Source: ZC4RG30 sp963777735
GTDB lineage: Bacteria > Pseudomonadota > Gammaproteobacteria > Steroidobacterales > Steroidobacteraceae
NCBI GenBank assembly: GCA_963777735.1
Contig: CAVZRQ010000008.1
Location: forward strand, 1,674,001 to 1,738,000
Direction: 5' to 3'
DNA length: 64,000 nucleotides
Shown: one piece after another, positions 27,201 through 35,066 of the stretch
How the letters are laid out: every line of letters begins with the position of its first letter
Numbering within the stretch: the stretch's first letter is position 1
Made by a program: the position numbers and the translations under genes
Notes under the pieces: generated by a model
The model's input: the letters and a program-made list of their open reading frames with translations, nothing else
Told to the model about the DNA's origin: nothing
Databases searched by the model: none

Positions 27201-27341
27201 CTGCTGGCCTCCACGGCGCTGTCGCTGTTCGTGGTGCCGGTGATCTACACGCTGATGGACGACTTCGAGCACTGGATCAAGCGGCAGTTCGGCCACAAGG
27301 GCAAGAAGGTCGTTATCGCGGCAGAAACCCCGGCGCATTGA
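24288..27341 (+). pseudogene. HAE-1/AcrB-type RND efflux pump, two frameshifts
   Basis: Inner-membrane proton-driven multidrug pump. The proton-relay Asp pair is present in VGMLVDDAIVEVENN (about 400) and the TM10 lysine in MGIVTKNSILL. The reading frame is broken twice. One base is missing near 26213 (a GAG codon after CTG), giving a stop at 26223-26225. Two bases are missing in a GCGC stretch near 26693-26696. The third segment returns to the first frame and ends at 27341. Restored, the protein would be 1018 aa, normal for the family. Without correction the porter-domain second half and TM7-12 are lost. The 3' end overlaps the convergent carbonic anhydrase gene by 29 bp. Confidence 0.8.
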
Positions 27342-27978
27342 GCGCCAGGCGCGCCACGGCGGCATCAAACACCGCCGTGCTGTCCTCATCGCCGGTGGCG
27401 CAGAAGTTCAGGTCGCGCAGCAGGCCATCGCCCACCGAATAGATCACGCCATGTACCGCGACGTTCTGGCCGCGGCTCCAGGCATCCTTCACCACGGTGG
27501 TGCGGCACACATTCAGCGCCTGCTCCAGCACGTTGAGCTCGCACAGCCGGTCGATGGCCGCAGCGCCGCCGCCGGCCAGCAGCAGCGGGTGCCGGTCGCG
27601 GATGTCCTGCACATGCCGCAGCCAGTTGTCGATCAGTCCGAACGAGGCAGACCCCATCGCGGCCGCGATGCCGCCGCAGCCGTAGTGGCCGGTGACGATG
27701 ATGTCCTGCACCTTGAGCACATCGACGGCGTACTGGATGACCGATAGGCAGTTGAGGTCGGAGTGCACCACGAGGTTCGCGACATTGCGATGCACGAACA
27801 GCTCGCCCGGCGCCAGATCCACGATTTCGTTGGCCGGCACGCGACTGTCGGCGCAGCCGATCCACAGATAGCGCGGGCTCTGCTGCGAAACCAGCCGCTT
27901 GAAGAACTCCGGATCTTCATGGGTGACCTTGTCGGCCCACAACCGGTTGTTGTTCAGCAGCTGCTCGAGTCTTTTCAT
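27313..27978 (-). CDS. can: Beta-class carbonic anhydrase
   Basis: 221 aa zinc enzyme interconverting CO2 and bicarbonate in the cytosol. The zinc ligands Cys42, Asp44 (GCADSR), His98 and Cys101 (GHYGCGG) fall at the same numbers as in E. coli Can, and Arg46 of the Asp-Arg dyad is present. The length and start MKRLEQLLNNNRLWADK match Can closely. Its start overlaps the stop of the TPR gene by ATGA, so the two are coupled; its 3' end overlaps the end of the RND pump on the opposite strand. Confidence 0.95.
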   Translation of the reverse strand: MKRLEQLLNNNRLWADKVTHEDPEFFKRLVSQQSPRYLWIGCADSRVPANEIVDLAPGELFVHRNVANLVVHSDLNCLSVIQYAVDVLKVQDIIVTGHYGCGGIAAAMGSASFGLIDNWLRHVQDIRDRHPLLLAGGGAAAIDRLCELNVLEQALNVCRTTVVKDAWSRGQNVAVHGVIYSVGDGLLRDLNFCATGDEDSTAVFDAAVARLALNAPGFLPR

Positions 27979-28598
27979 GGAGTGACCGACTGCGCGGTCA
28001 CCCAGGAAGCGAAACTCTCGCGCTGGGCCGCATTCACGACGGACCCCGCCTTGCCTGGCACCGCGCCCTTCGCCGCTGCCGCAACCCAGTCTCGCATCGA
28101 CTGCAGCAGCACCTTGGCATAGGACGGCATGGTCTTCTGCAGCTGCCCGAAGGCCGCCTTCGCATCGTCGAGCCGGCCGGTGAGCAGGAACAATTCGGCG
28201 CGGTATTCGATGGCCTCGGGATACTCCGGCTGCAGTTTGAGCGCCGCCTCGTAGGCCGAGAGGGATTCCTCGTATTCGCCGAGCTTCCGGCTGGTGAAGC
28301 CGAGCATGTTCCAGCCTTCCTTCATCTTCGGGTCGGCGGCCACCGCCTTGCGAAAACGGTCGCGCGCCTCGCCGTAGCCCTCCTTCACAGCGGGCGCAGC
28401 CGGGGTGCCTGCCTCCAGCAGCAGCGTTTTCTCGTATTTCTCGAAGCCCAGGTTGTAGTTCAGGCGCGCGCTCATCGCGGCATCCTCGGAAATGTCCGGG
28501 GCCGGCGAGACGAGATTGCCCTCGGCATCGGGGATGGCATGGGCCAGCGGCAGCAGTGCAGCCAGCGTAAGGGCACAGAATCGGGGGTTCAGGCGCAT
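27975..28598 (-). CDS. Secreted tetratricopeptide-repeat protein
   Basis: 207 aa with a signal peptide (cut after ALLPLAHA). About three TPR-like helical hairpins follow (GWNMLGFTSRKLGEYEESLSAYEAAL and YPEAIEYRAELFLLTGRLDDAKAAFGQL regions). It is predicted to be periplasmic and to mediate protein-protein contacts; the partner is unknown. The four-base overlap with the carbonic anhydrase gene places both in one operon. It is divergent from the YaiL-like gene, 63 bp away. Confidence 0.82.
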   Translation of the reverse strand: MRLNPRFCALTLAALLPLAHAIPDAEGNLVSPAPDISEDAAMSARLNYNLGFEKYEKTLLLEAGTPAAPAVKEGYGEARDRFRKAVAADPKMKEGWNMLGFTSRKLGEYEESLSAYEAALKLQPEYPEAIEYRAELFLLTGRLDDAKAAFGQLQKTMPSYAKVLLQSMRDWVAAAAKGAVPGKAGSVVNAAQRESFASWVTAQSVTP

Positions 28599-28661
28599 GA
28601 TGGGCAGCTCCTTGGTTCCCGCCTATCGTAACCGAACACGCTTAGCCGCTAAAATCCGCCC

Positions 28662-29207
28662 ATGAGTCTCTCGCTGCGCGATCAATTGCTGAAGGCCGGT
28701 CTGGTCTCCGAACAACAGGTGCAACGTGCCGAGCGCGAGAAGCGCCAGCAGGATTACGTGGCCCCGCGCGGGCGCAAGAAGCACACCGGCCCCTCGCCGC
28801 AGGAACTGGCCATCCAGAAGGCCGCCGCCGAGAAAGCCGCGAAAGACACCGAGCTGAACCGGCGCAAGCAGGAAAAGCTCGAACGCCGGGCGAAATTCGC
28901 CGAGATCAAGCAACTGGTGGCCGCCCACCAGGTGCCACGCGTCGAAACCGAAGACTTCTACAACTTCCAGGACGGCACCAACATCAAGCGTGTGCCGGTG
29001 AACCCGGAGCTGCGCGGCAGGCTTGTGGCCGGCACGCTCGCCATCGTGCGCTGCGAGGGCCGTTATGCCTTCGTGCCCGCAGAAGTGGGCGAACAGGTGC
29101 GGGCCCGCGTGGAGCGCGCGCTGATCCACCTGAACAAGCCGTCAGCGCCGCCGAGCGCCGACGATCCCTACAAGGACTTCGTCGTTCCCGACGATCTCGT
29201 GTGGTGA
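28662..29207 (+). CDS. DUF2058 protein (YaiL-like)
   Basis: 181 aa cytosolic protein. It begins with the family signature LRDQLLKAGLVSEQQ, has a long, highly charged Lys/Glu/Ala coiled-coil (residues ~20-85), then the conserved block RVETEDFYNFQDGTNIKRV and a small beta domain ending FVVPDDLVW. This is the DUF2058/YaiL family, reported as nucleoprotein or polysome-associated in E. coli, with no defined activity. It is followed 10 bp later by the aspartic protease gene. Confidence 0.9.
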   Translation: MSLSLRDQLLKAGLVSEQQVQRAEREKRQQDYVAPRGRKKHTGPSPQELAIQKAAAEKAAKDTELNRRKQEKLERRAKFAEIKQLVAAHQVPRVETEDFYNFQDGTNIKRVPVNPELRGRLVAGTLAIVRCEGRYAFVPAEVGEQVRARVERALIHLNKPSAPPSADDPYKDFVVPDDLVW

Positions 29208-29217
29208 TGACCACCTT

Positions 29218-30159
29218 GTGAACGCGGGTCTCGCCACTGTTGCGGCATTCCTGCTCACCGCCGGGTCGGGCGCAGAACCGGCATTGGCTCCGCTACCGGC
29301 AGTCGATGAAGAGCTGGCCGAAGTGGTCGTCATCGGCAGGCAGCGGCTCTATGTCGCACCCACCACGCGTGATGGCATCGGCCGCGTCTGGGTGCCCGTG
29401 CATCTCAATGGGAAGGGGCCTTTCCGCATGGTGCTCGACACCGGCGCACAGCGCTCGGCCGTGACCGCCAATGTGGCCCAGGCCCTGGGTATCCCCACTG
29501 ATCTGTCGCCACCCGTGATGATGCGTGGAGCGACGGGCTCAGCCGTTGCACCGACCATCCAGGTCGACACCCTCAGCGTAGGGGAACTCTGGGTGGAGCC
29601 GGATCCCCTGCCCATCGTGGCCGACGCATTTGGCGGCGCGCAGGGATTGCTCGGCATGGACGGGATGCAGGACAAACGCATCTACATCGATTTCAACAAT
29701 GACTTCATCAACATCTCGCGATCACGCAATCGCCGCGCGGACGTGGGGTTCGTGACCCTGGATTTCCTGCCCAATCGGCTGAACCTGCTGGTCGTGCATG
29801 CGCAGATCGGCCGGCTCAAGGTCGAGGCGATCATCGATACCGGCGCACAGGCCACCATCGGCAACAACGCGCTGCGCACCGCACTGCGAGGCCGGGTGGA
29901 GCGTGGCCGCTATGGCGAGGAAGACATCACCGGTGCCACCGGCGACGTGCAGACGGGCATCGGCGCACGCGTTTCCCCGATCGCCATAGGCGGCATCTCC
30001 ATCAGCGATGCCAACGTCACCTTCGGCGACATGCACATCTTCGAGATGTGGAACCTGGGCAAGGAGCCTGCGCTCGTGATCGGCATGGACCTCATCGGCC
30101 TGCTAGATACGCTGGTGATCGACTACCGCCGGCAGGAACTGCACCTGAAGCCGCGCTGA
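29218..30159 (+). CDS. Two-lobed retropepsin-like aspartic protease, exported
   Basis: 313 aa with an N-terminal hydrophobic signal. Two homologous lobes each carry a catalytic DTGA: Asp74 (MVLDTGAQRSA) and Asp207 (AIIDTGAQATI). Each is followed by a strand of the retropepsin fold (LLGMDGMQDKRIYIDF and VIGMDLIGLLDTLVIDY, the latter the hydrophobic-hydrophobic-Gly element). The two active-site motifs in one chain would give a pepsin-like internal dimer instead of the usual homodimer. A periplasmic location is inferred. GTG 29218 is the only suitable start. It may be co-transcribed with the YaiL-like gene. Substrate unknown. Confidence 0.82.
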   Translation: MNAGLATVAAFLLTAGSGAEPALAPLPAVDEELAEVVVIGRQRLYVAPTTRDGIGRVWVPVHLNGKGPFRMVLDTGAQRSAVTANVAQALGIPTDLSPPVMMRGATGSAVAPTIQVDTLSVGELWVEPDPLPIVADAFGGAQGLLGMDGMQDKRIYIDFNNDFINISRSRNRRADVGFVTLDFLPNRLNLLVVHAQIGRLKVEAIIDTGAQATIGNNALRTALRGRVERGRYGEEDITGATGDVQTGIGARVSPIAIGGISISDANVTFGDMHIFEMWNLGKEPALVIGMDLIGLLDTLVIDYRRQELHLKPR

Positions 30160-30186
30160 CGCCACGGGCGCCAGCGCGAACTCACC

Positions 30187-32019
30187 CTAGCGCGTTGTGC
30201 CCGTGTAACGCACGGTCATGTAGAGCGCACGCCCGGGCTGGTTGTAGAACGCCACGGTTTCATACTGCTTGTCGAACAGGTTGGCCACCCGCGCCTGCAG
30301 CCGCCAGTCAGCACTTACAGCATATTCGGCGCGCAGGTCGAGAGTCCCGAAGCCGCCCATGCGGCGAGTGTTTGCCGCATTGTCGAAACGCGCGCCTTCC
30401 GCGATCCATCGGGCACCGACGCGCACGCCACCCAAACGCCGCTCGAGATCCAGATGCCCTGCCAGCTTCGGCCGGCGCGACAGCGCATTGCCCAGGTTCG
30501 CATCATTGGCGCGATTCTCGGTATCGAGCAGCGTGGCGCCCGCATCCAGCTGCCATTCCCGCCAGGGGAACAGGGCACTGGCCTCCGCGCCGCGGATTCG
30601 TGCAGCACTGGTGTTGGCTGGCAGGAAATTGCTGTCGAAGCCGATGAGGTCGCGGATCTGCGTATGGAACAGCGATACGCGCCAGCGTGCGGCCTCCACC
30701 CTGCCCTTGGCGGCCAGTTCCACACTGCGTGAACGCTCGGGTTCCAGCAGCGGATTGCTGAAGCCGGGGTAGTACAGCTCGTTGAAGCTTGGCGCCTTGA
30801 AGGCCGATCCATACTGCGCCACGAACTGCAACGCATCCGACACCGCATAGCCCAGCGCCGCACTGACTGTGCCATGCCGGCCGAACTGCTCGTTGTCATC
30901 GCCTCGCAGGCTCAGTTCCGTGCGCCAGGGGCCAAGCTCACCGAGGTACTGCACGAACAGCGCCTTGTTGTGGCGCGCGTCCACGTCGAAGTCCGTGCTG
31001 CCGGTCACCACATCATTCAGGTAGTCCGCGCCGAGGGTGAGCATCTGGCCCTTGGCCAGTTGCACATCCCACTGCGCACTGACGCTATCGCGCCGCGTGT
31101 TGAAATCTCCCTGGAAAACATCGTCCAGGTAATCGTCGGACCTGTCCCAGTTGCGGCCGAGGCGCAGCGCCAGATGGTTGTCTGCGTCGACGGCATGCGT
31201 GATTCCCACACCCGCCACCTGCTGCAGCAGTCGGCTGCGATTGGTGAATGAACCATCGAACTGCACGCGGCTCGGCGCGCGCAGCAGGCTGGCATCCAGC
31301 TGCGTGCGCTCTCCCAGCTCGCCACCCGCGCGCAGCGCGAGCGATCGGTAGCGGTAGCCATCCAGATCCGGCTCTTCGGTAAAACAGCCGGCGAATTCAC
31401 TGCTGCTTCCGCGGCAGGCGTCGAATCCAGCCGTGGACTGCGCGCTGCCCTGCAGGCTGAACCAGGCCTGCTCATCGCCACCGCTGAAACCCACCGCAGC
31501 CTGGCGTGTATCGAGGCTGCCACCACTCACGCTGATTTCGGGTTGCATGCCACCACCACCGCCGCGCCGCGTGAAGATCTGCAGCACGCCACCCACCGCC
31601 TCCGAGCCATACAGGCTGGAACGCGGACCGCGCACGAACTCGATGCGCTCGATCATCTCCACCGGCAGGTTCTGCAGGGCCGCGGTGCCCGCGGTTGCGG
31701 ATCCGATGCGGATGCCATCGACCAGCACCAGCAGATGCTCGGCATCGGTGCCGCGCACGAAGAACGATGTCAGCTTGCCGGGACCACCACTGTTGCCGAT
31801 GGCAAGGCCGTCCACACCGCGCAGCAGATCTTCCATCGAACGCGCCTGCAGGTTCTCGATCTGCGCGCGGGTGAGCACGGTGGTGGCAGCCAGTGTCGTG
31901 TCGAGCAGATGCGCACTGCGGTTGGCGGTAACCACCACCTCGCCGAGCTCGCTGGCCACGGGGGAATGGGAGGCAAACAGAACAGACAGGCCTACGAGGC
32001 CCGGAACGGACTTGTGCAT
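30187..32019 (-). CDS. btuB: BtuB-like TonB-dependent vitamin B12 receptor
   Basis: 610 aa outer-membrane receptor. A signal peptide is followed by a TonB-box-like start (ELGEVVVTANR), a plug domain (SMEDLLRGVDGLAIGNSGGPGKLTSFFVRGTDAEHLLVL region, with DGIRI and RIEFVRGPRSSLYGSEAVGG) and a beta-barrel ending in the last strand LYMTVRYTGTTR. ATG 32019 is used, with GGAG six bases upstream. A cobalamin riboswitch occupies the leader, which fixes the substrate class as cobalamin or related corrinoids. No other B12 genes are in the window. Confidence 0.92.
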   Translation of the reverse strand: MHKSVPGLVGLSVLFASHSPVASELGEVVVTANRSAHLLDTTLAATTVLTRAQIENLQARSMEDLLRGVDGLAIGNSGGPGKLTSFFVRGTDAEHLLVLVDGIRIGSATAGTAALQNLPVEMIERIEFVRGPRSSLYGSEAVGGVLQIFTRRGGGGGMQPEISVSGGSLDTRQAAVGFSGGDEQAWFSLQGSAQSTAGFDACRGSSSEFAGCFTEEPDLDGYRYRSLALRAGGELGERTQLDASLLRAPSRVQFDGSFTNRSRLLQQVAGVGITHAVDADNHLALRLGRNWDRSDDYLDDVFQGDFNTRRDSVSAQWDVQLAKGQMLTLGADYLNDVVTGSTDFDVDARHNKALFVQYLGELGPWRTELSLRGDDNEQFGRHGTVSAALGYAVSDALQFVAQYGSAFKAPSFNELYYPGFSNPLLEPERSRSVELAAKGRVEAARWRVSLFHTQIRDLIGFDSNFLPANTSAARIRGAEASALFPWREWQLDAGATLLDTENRANDANLGNALSRRPKLAGHLDLERRLGGVRVGARWIAEGARFDNAANTRRMGGFGTLDLRAEYAVSADWRLQARVANLFDKQYETVAFYNQPGRALYMTVRYTGTTR

Positions 32020-32080
32020 TGTGATCTCCACGCCGTGCGTCCCCGCACGACTCATGAGTTGTCGTTTCAGTCTTCCGTGC

Positions 32081-32310
32081 GAAGGCCGGTCTCCGGACTC
32101 ATGGGGGCGAAGCGATGCAGTGAACTGCACCGGTTCATTCGCGGGACTCCTTCCCGGGGCCAGACCCCAGTGGATGCCGCAGTGGATTGTTGGAATCCCT
32201 TGCAGCGCGCCAGCGAACAATCCCATCTACCGTTGCGGGGGCAGTGCCGGCATGGCGAAAGAATCGCGCACCGGCTTCCCGTTTCAACTCCCGTGTTGGC
32301 ACAGGGAGTC
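32081..32310 (-). promoter_or_regulatory. Cobalamin riboswitch in the btuB leader
   Basis: On the minus strand, in order: a hairpin near 32289-32311, GGGAAGCCGGTG (complement of 32269-32280), the core CTGCCCCCGCAACGGTA (complement of 32229-32245), a CCACTGGGGTCTGG element near 32161-32174, GGGAAGG near 32149-32156, and the B12-box end GAGTCCGGAGACCGGCC (complement of 32084-32100). This is the full order of the cobalamin aptamer. It ends about 60 bp before btuB, consistent with translational control of the start region. Confidence 0.93.
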
Positions 32311-32452
32311 ACCTTCGACCGCGATAGGCTACGTAGGGCGTTGCAGAGCGTCAACCCGCCGCACGGCGCGCGGTCAGCCTGCGTTCAGGCAGGCTGACGA
32401 CAATGGACGCATCGGAATACACTGAAATGAAGAATCGCTGGAGAGAACCAAC

Positions 32453-32863
32453 ATGAAAACCCTGCGCACAACCTTGCTGGCTGCGGCGATTACCTTTGGT
32501 TGCACCGCCGCACTGGCCGCCGACGAAAAAGCCCCCAAGAAGCCCACCGGCCCGGAGGCTTCCATTCCGTTTCTGAGCCTCAAGCAGTCGATCCGCGAAT
32601 GGCAGGCCGACGGCAATGTGGGCATCTGGATCCAGGATGCGCGCAAGCAATGGTTCTACGCTGCGCTGCAGAGCCCCTGCTTCGGGCTGGATTTCGCGAT
32701 GAGCGTCGGTTTCGAGGCTCGGACGATGAATACGCTGGACCGCTTCGGCACGGTCATCGTGCCGCGGGAGGGCCGCTGCCAGATCTTCAGCCTGACGAAG
32801 AGCGATCCGCCGCCCGACGACAAGAAGAACCGCAAGGCCGAGGCTGCAGAAACCGCGAAATAA
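32453..32863 (+). CDS. Secreted DUF6491-like protein
   Basis: 136 aa with a clear signal peptide (cut after AALAA). The mature part contains FLSLKQSIREWQADG, a GIWIQDARKQWFYAAL strand, two cysteines (SPCFGLD and GRCQIFSL) likely joined by a disulfide, and a lysine-rich tail. The pattern of IREWQ / W-Y-A / C...C / SLTKS fits the DUF6491 family of small periplasmic proteins of unknown role. It is divergent from the riboswitch-btuB unit; 32311-32452 holds both promoters. Confidence 0.75.
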   Translation: MKTLRTTLLAAAITFGCTAALAADEKAPKKPTGPEASIPFLSLKQSIREWQADGNVGIWIQDARKQWFYAALQSPCFGLDFAMSVGFEARTMNTLDRFGTVIVPREGRCQIFSLTKSDPPPDDKKNRKAEAAETAK

Positions 32864-33042
32864 CAGGCAACCGGGGGGTCGCCTACTGCGCTACACTGAG
32901 CGCGTTCGCGACTCTTTTTGCGTGTCTTCCCGGGGCTCCCTATCTGCTGGAGCTCTCGTTCGGTCAAGTCTCAAGCGCCGGCGAATCCTCCATGGCATCC
33001 ATGGCTGCTGATTCTTCCTCTTCATGACCTGCGAGCACTCTG

Positions 33043-33459
33043 GTGGAAAACCTCAGTCTGGAAGTGGCTTTCGCGCGTTACGGCGCTCAGGCCATCAACA
33101 AGCAGCGCAGCCTGTCTGCGCTCGCCAACGACGGCAGCCTGGTATTGAGCTGCGAGTCGCTGCATTTCACACGCCCCGGCATCGGCATCCTGCGCTACAC
33201 CCGGCGCCTGTCCGAACTGGGTGGCGCCAAGGCGCGGATCACGGAGCTGCGCACGCAGCTCACGGCCGCCCTGGACGCCGGCACAAACGTGCACCCCGTG
33301 GTTATCACCGCCCCGAAAGGGCTGGCCAAGCGCATCATCCATGTGCGCAGCGACCTGGAAGGTCGAGTGGTCGAATTCGACGGCGATAACTTCTCGGTGG
33401 ATTTCACCCGTCCCCTGCCGCCGCAGGAAGAGCCGAAGCCCAAGCGCCGCAAGCGCTAG
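33043..33459 (+). CDS. Hypothetical cytosolic protein, 138 aa
   Basis: No signal peptide or membrane segment. The N-terminal half reads LEVAFARYGAQAINKQRSLS and LVLSCESLHFTR and is followed by an alpha/beta part (NVHPVVITAPKGLAKRIIHV) and a very basic tail (KPKRRKR) that could bind nucleic acid. I do not recognise a characterised family. The start is GTG 33043 without a strong SD. The 179 bp upstream (32864-33042) shows no gene. It is followed by a CAGTGG/CCACTG inverted repeat. Confidence 0.65.
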   Translation: MENLSLEVAFARYGAQAINKQRSLSALANDGSLVLSCESLHFTRPGIGILRYTRRLSELGGAKARITELRTQLTAALDAGTNVHPVVITAPKGLAKRIIHVRSDLEGRVVEFDGDNFSVDFTRPLPPQEEPKPKRRKR

Positions 33460-33470
33460 GCCGGCGTCCG

Positions 33471-33488
33471 CAGTGGGCATAACCACTG
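33471..33488. repeat. Inverted repeat CAGTGG-N6-CCACTG
   Basis: A 6-bp perfect inverted repeat with a 6-bp spacer, 12 bp after the 33043 gene and 84 bp before the outer-membrane barrel gene. There is no T-run, so an operator or weak attenuator is as likely as a terminator. Confidence 0.4.
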
Positions 33489-33571
33489 TAGTAATCTGGC
33501 GACGACTGGCCTTGCTTCGGGCAGTGGCTAGCATCATCCGCTGGCATTCCACGCCTGTACGGGGAGCGATC

Positions 33572-34132
33572 ATGATGAAACGGACCATGGCGATTGCAGC
33601 TTGCTGCTTCGGCGCCACCGCCAACGCCGCGGACAACGGCTTTTATTTCGGCCTCGGCGCCGTGCGCAGCGACTTCAACCTCGAAGACGCGCTCGACAAC
33701 ACCGACACCGGCCTCAAGCTGATTGCCGGCGTACGCCTGCTCGACAGCTTCGGCGTCGAACTCAACTACGCCGACCAGGGCAAGGCCACCGTTCCTTCAG
33801 GCATTGCGTGCATCACGCTGGTGGGCGTCAACTGCCCCGACACCGCGACATTGAAGGCAAAGACCACCGCGGCCTATGCAGTGGGCTTCCTCGATTTCCC
33901 GCTGCTTGATCTGTTCGGCAAGGCCGGGCTCGCGAAGGTCGATGGCAAACTGGCCACTCCGGCGCAGCCACCCTTCAGCTTCAGCAACAACGACACGGAT
34001 TTCGCCTGGGGCGTGGGCGCGCAGGCGCATTTCGGCAGCCTCGGCGCGCGGGTGGAATACGAACAGTTCAAGCTGTTCGGCGACGAGAAGCTGCGGATGG
34101 TCTCCGCGAGCCTCGTGTACACATTCCTCTAG
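33572..34132 (+). CDS. Outer-membrane beta-barrel protein (OmpA/OmpW-like)
   Basis: 186 aa with a signal peptide (cut after ATANAA). The mature chain shows alternating-hydrophobicity strands: GFYFGLGAVRSDFN, LKLIAGVRLLDSFGVELNYAD, AAYAVGFLDFPLLDLFGKAGLAK, FAWGVGAQAHFGSLGARVEYEQF and the closing LRMVSASLVYTFL. This is the eight-strand outer-membrane barrel pattern (PF13505 type). Two cysteines in the long extracellular loop (ACITLVGVNC) may pair. GGAG lies six bases before ATG 33572. The function is unknown. The stop overlaps the convergent membrane-protein gene by 4 bp. Confidence 0.83.
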   Translation: MMKRTMAIAACCFGATANAADNGFYFGLGAVRSDFNLEDALDNTDTGLKLIAGVRLLDSFGVELNYADQGKATVPSGIACITLVGVNCPDTATLKAKTTAAYAVGFLDFPLLDLFGKAGLAKVDGKLATPAQPPFSFSNNDTDFAWGVGAQAHFGSLGARVEYEQFKLFGDEKLRMVSASLVYTFL

Positions 34133-34398
34133 CCTTCGTCCGGCAACCTGCTCTCAGGCGCGACCGCCTTTCGGCCGCGCCTGCTGCGCGAAGCCAGGGC
34201 AAACGCCCACCCGACGCAACCGCCCAGTGATGCCAGCAGCAGGATGGCGAACGGCACGTGCGTCATCGCATCCCAGGCACCACCCAGCAGCCAGGCAGCG
34301 CCGAAAATCACGTACAACACAACGGCCGTCAGCATGATGAGCGTGATCGGCGGCAACTGTGTCCAGCGCACTGTCATGCGAGGCTTCAGTCCAGTCAT
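34129..34398 (-). CDS. Small membrane protein, 89 aa
   Basis: Two transmembrane helices (about residues 16-39 and 47-69) with a short loop containing WDAMTHVP, followed by a basic Arg-rich tail. No family is recognised. ATG 34398 is chosen because GGAG sits eight bases upstream; a longer frame to 34461 has no SD. It converges on the barrel gene and lies downstream of dps on the same strand (119-bp gap). Confidence 0.68.
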   Translation of the reverse strand: MTGLKPRMTVRWTQLPPITLIMLTAVVLYVIFGAAWLLGGAWDAMTHVPFAILLLASLGGCVGWAFALASRSRRGRKAVAPESRLPDEG

Positions 34399-34517
34399 GT
34401 CGGATTCTCCAGCACTGTGGGCGGGTCGGCGTTCCCCTAGGACGCCACCATGCCTGCCCACGCGCTGGCTGTCGGTGCGGAATCGAACGTAGCCGCCCCG
34501 CCCCCAGGGCCGTCCGG

Positions 34518-35006
34518 CTACCCCTGCAGCGTGCTGCGCAACATCCAGGCGGTCTTTTCGTGGACTTCCAGCCGCTGCGTCAGCAGATCGGCTGTTGGCT
34601 GGTCGTTCGCCTCATTCACCACCGGAAACAGCTTGCGTGCCGTGCGGGCCGTGGCTTCCTGCGCCGCAACCAGATGCCGGACCATCTCTTCCGCGGCTGG
34701 CACCCCCTCCACGTCCTGGATCGAGCTGAGCTTCGCGAACTGCCGGTAGGTGCCGGGTGCCGGATAACCCAGCGCGCGGATACGCTCTGCGATGAGGTCG
34801 AGCGCCGTCCACTGCTCGGTGTACTGGGTCATGAACATCAGGTGCAGGCTGTTGAACTGCGGGCCGGTGACATTCCAGTGAAAGTTGTGCGTCATCAGGT
34901 ACAGGGAGTAGCTGTCGGCCAGCAGGGCCGACAGCCCGGCCACGATCTTCTTGCGATCTGCGGCCTTGAGACCGATGTCGATGTCTGGAACCTTGGATTT
35001 CTTCAC
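34518..35006 (-). CDS. dps: Dps-family ferritin (DNA protection, iron storage)
   Basis: 162 aa, four-helix-bundle miniferritin that oxidises and stores Fe(II) with peroxide. Inter-subunit ferroxidase residues align with E. coli Dps: His43 (FHWNVTG), His55, Asp70 and Glu74 (LDLIAERI). The position of E. coli Asp67, usually Asp/Glu, is Met59 (LHLMFMTQY). GTG 35006 is the start because AGGAGG lies just upstream; the TTG at 35021 is inside that SD region. The N-terminus is lysine-rich (KKSK), which may aid DNA binding. It is divergent from the SLC13 carrier. Confidence 0.92.
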   Translation of the reverse strand: MKKSKVPDIDIGLKAADRKKIVAGLSALLADSYSLYLMTHNFHWNVTGPQFNSLHLMFMTQYTEQWTALDLIAERIRALGYPAPGTYRQFAKLSSIQDVEGVPAAEEMVRHLVAAQEATARTARKLFPVVNEANDQPTADLLTQRLEVHEKTAWMLRSTLQG

Positions 35007-35066
35007 GCCGGGCCTCCTCAATCAGTCGGTGAATGAGCATACCGCGTCACGGAAGCGGGTGTCAGA

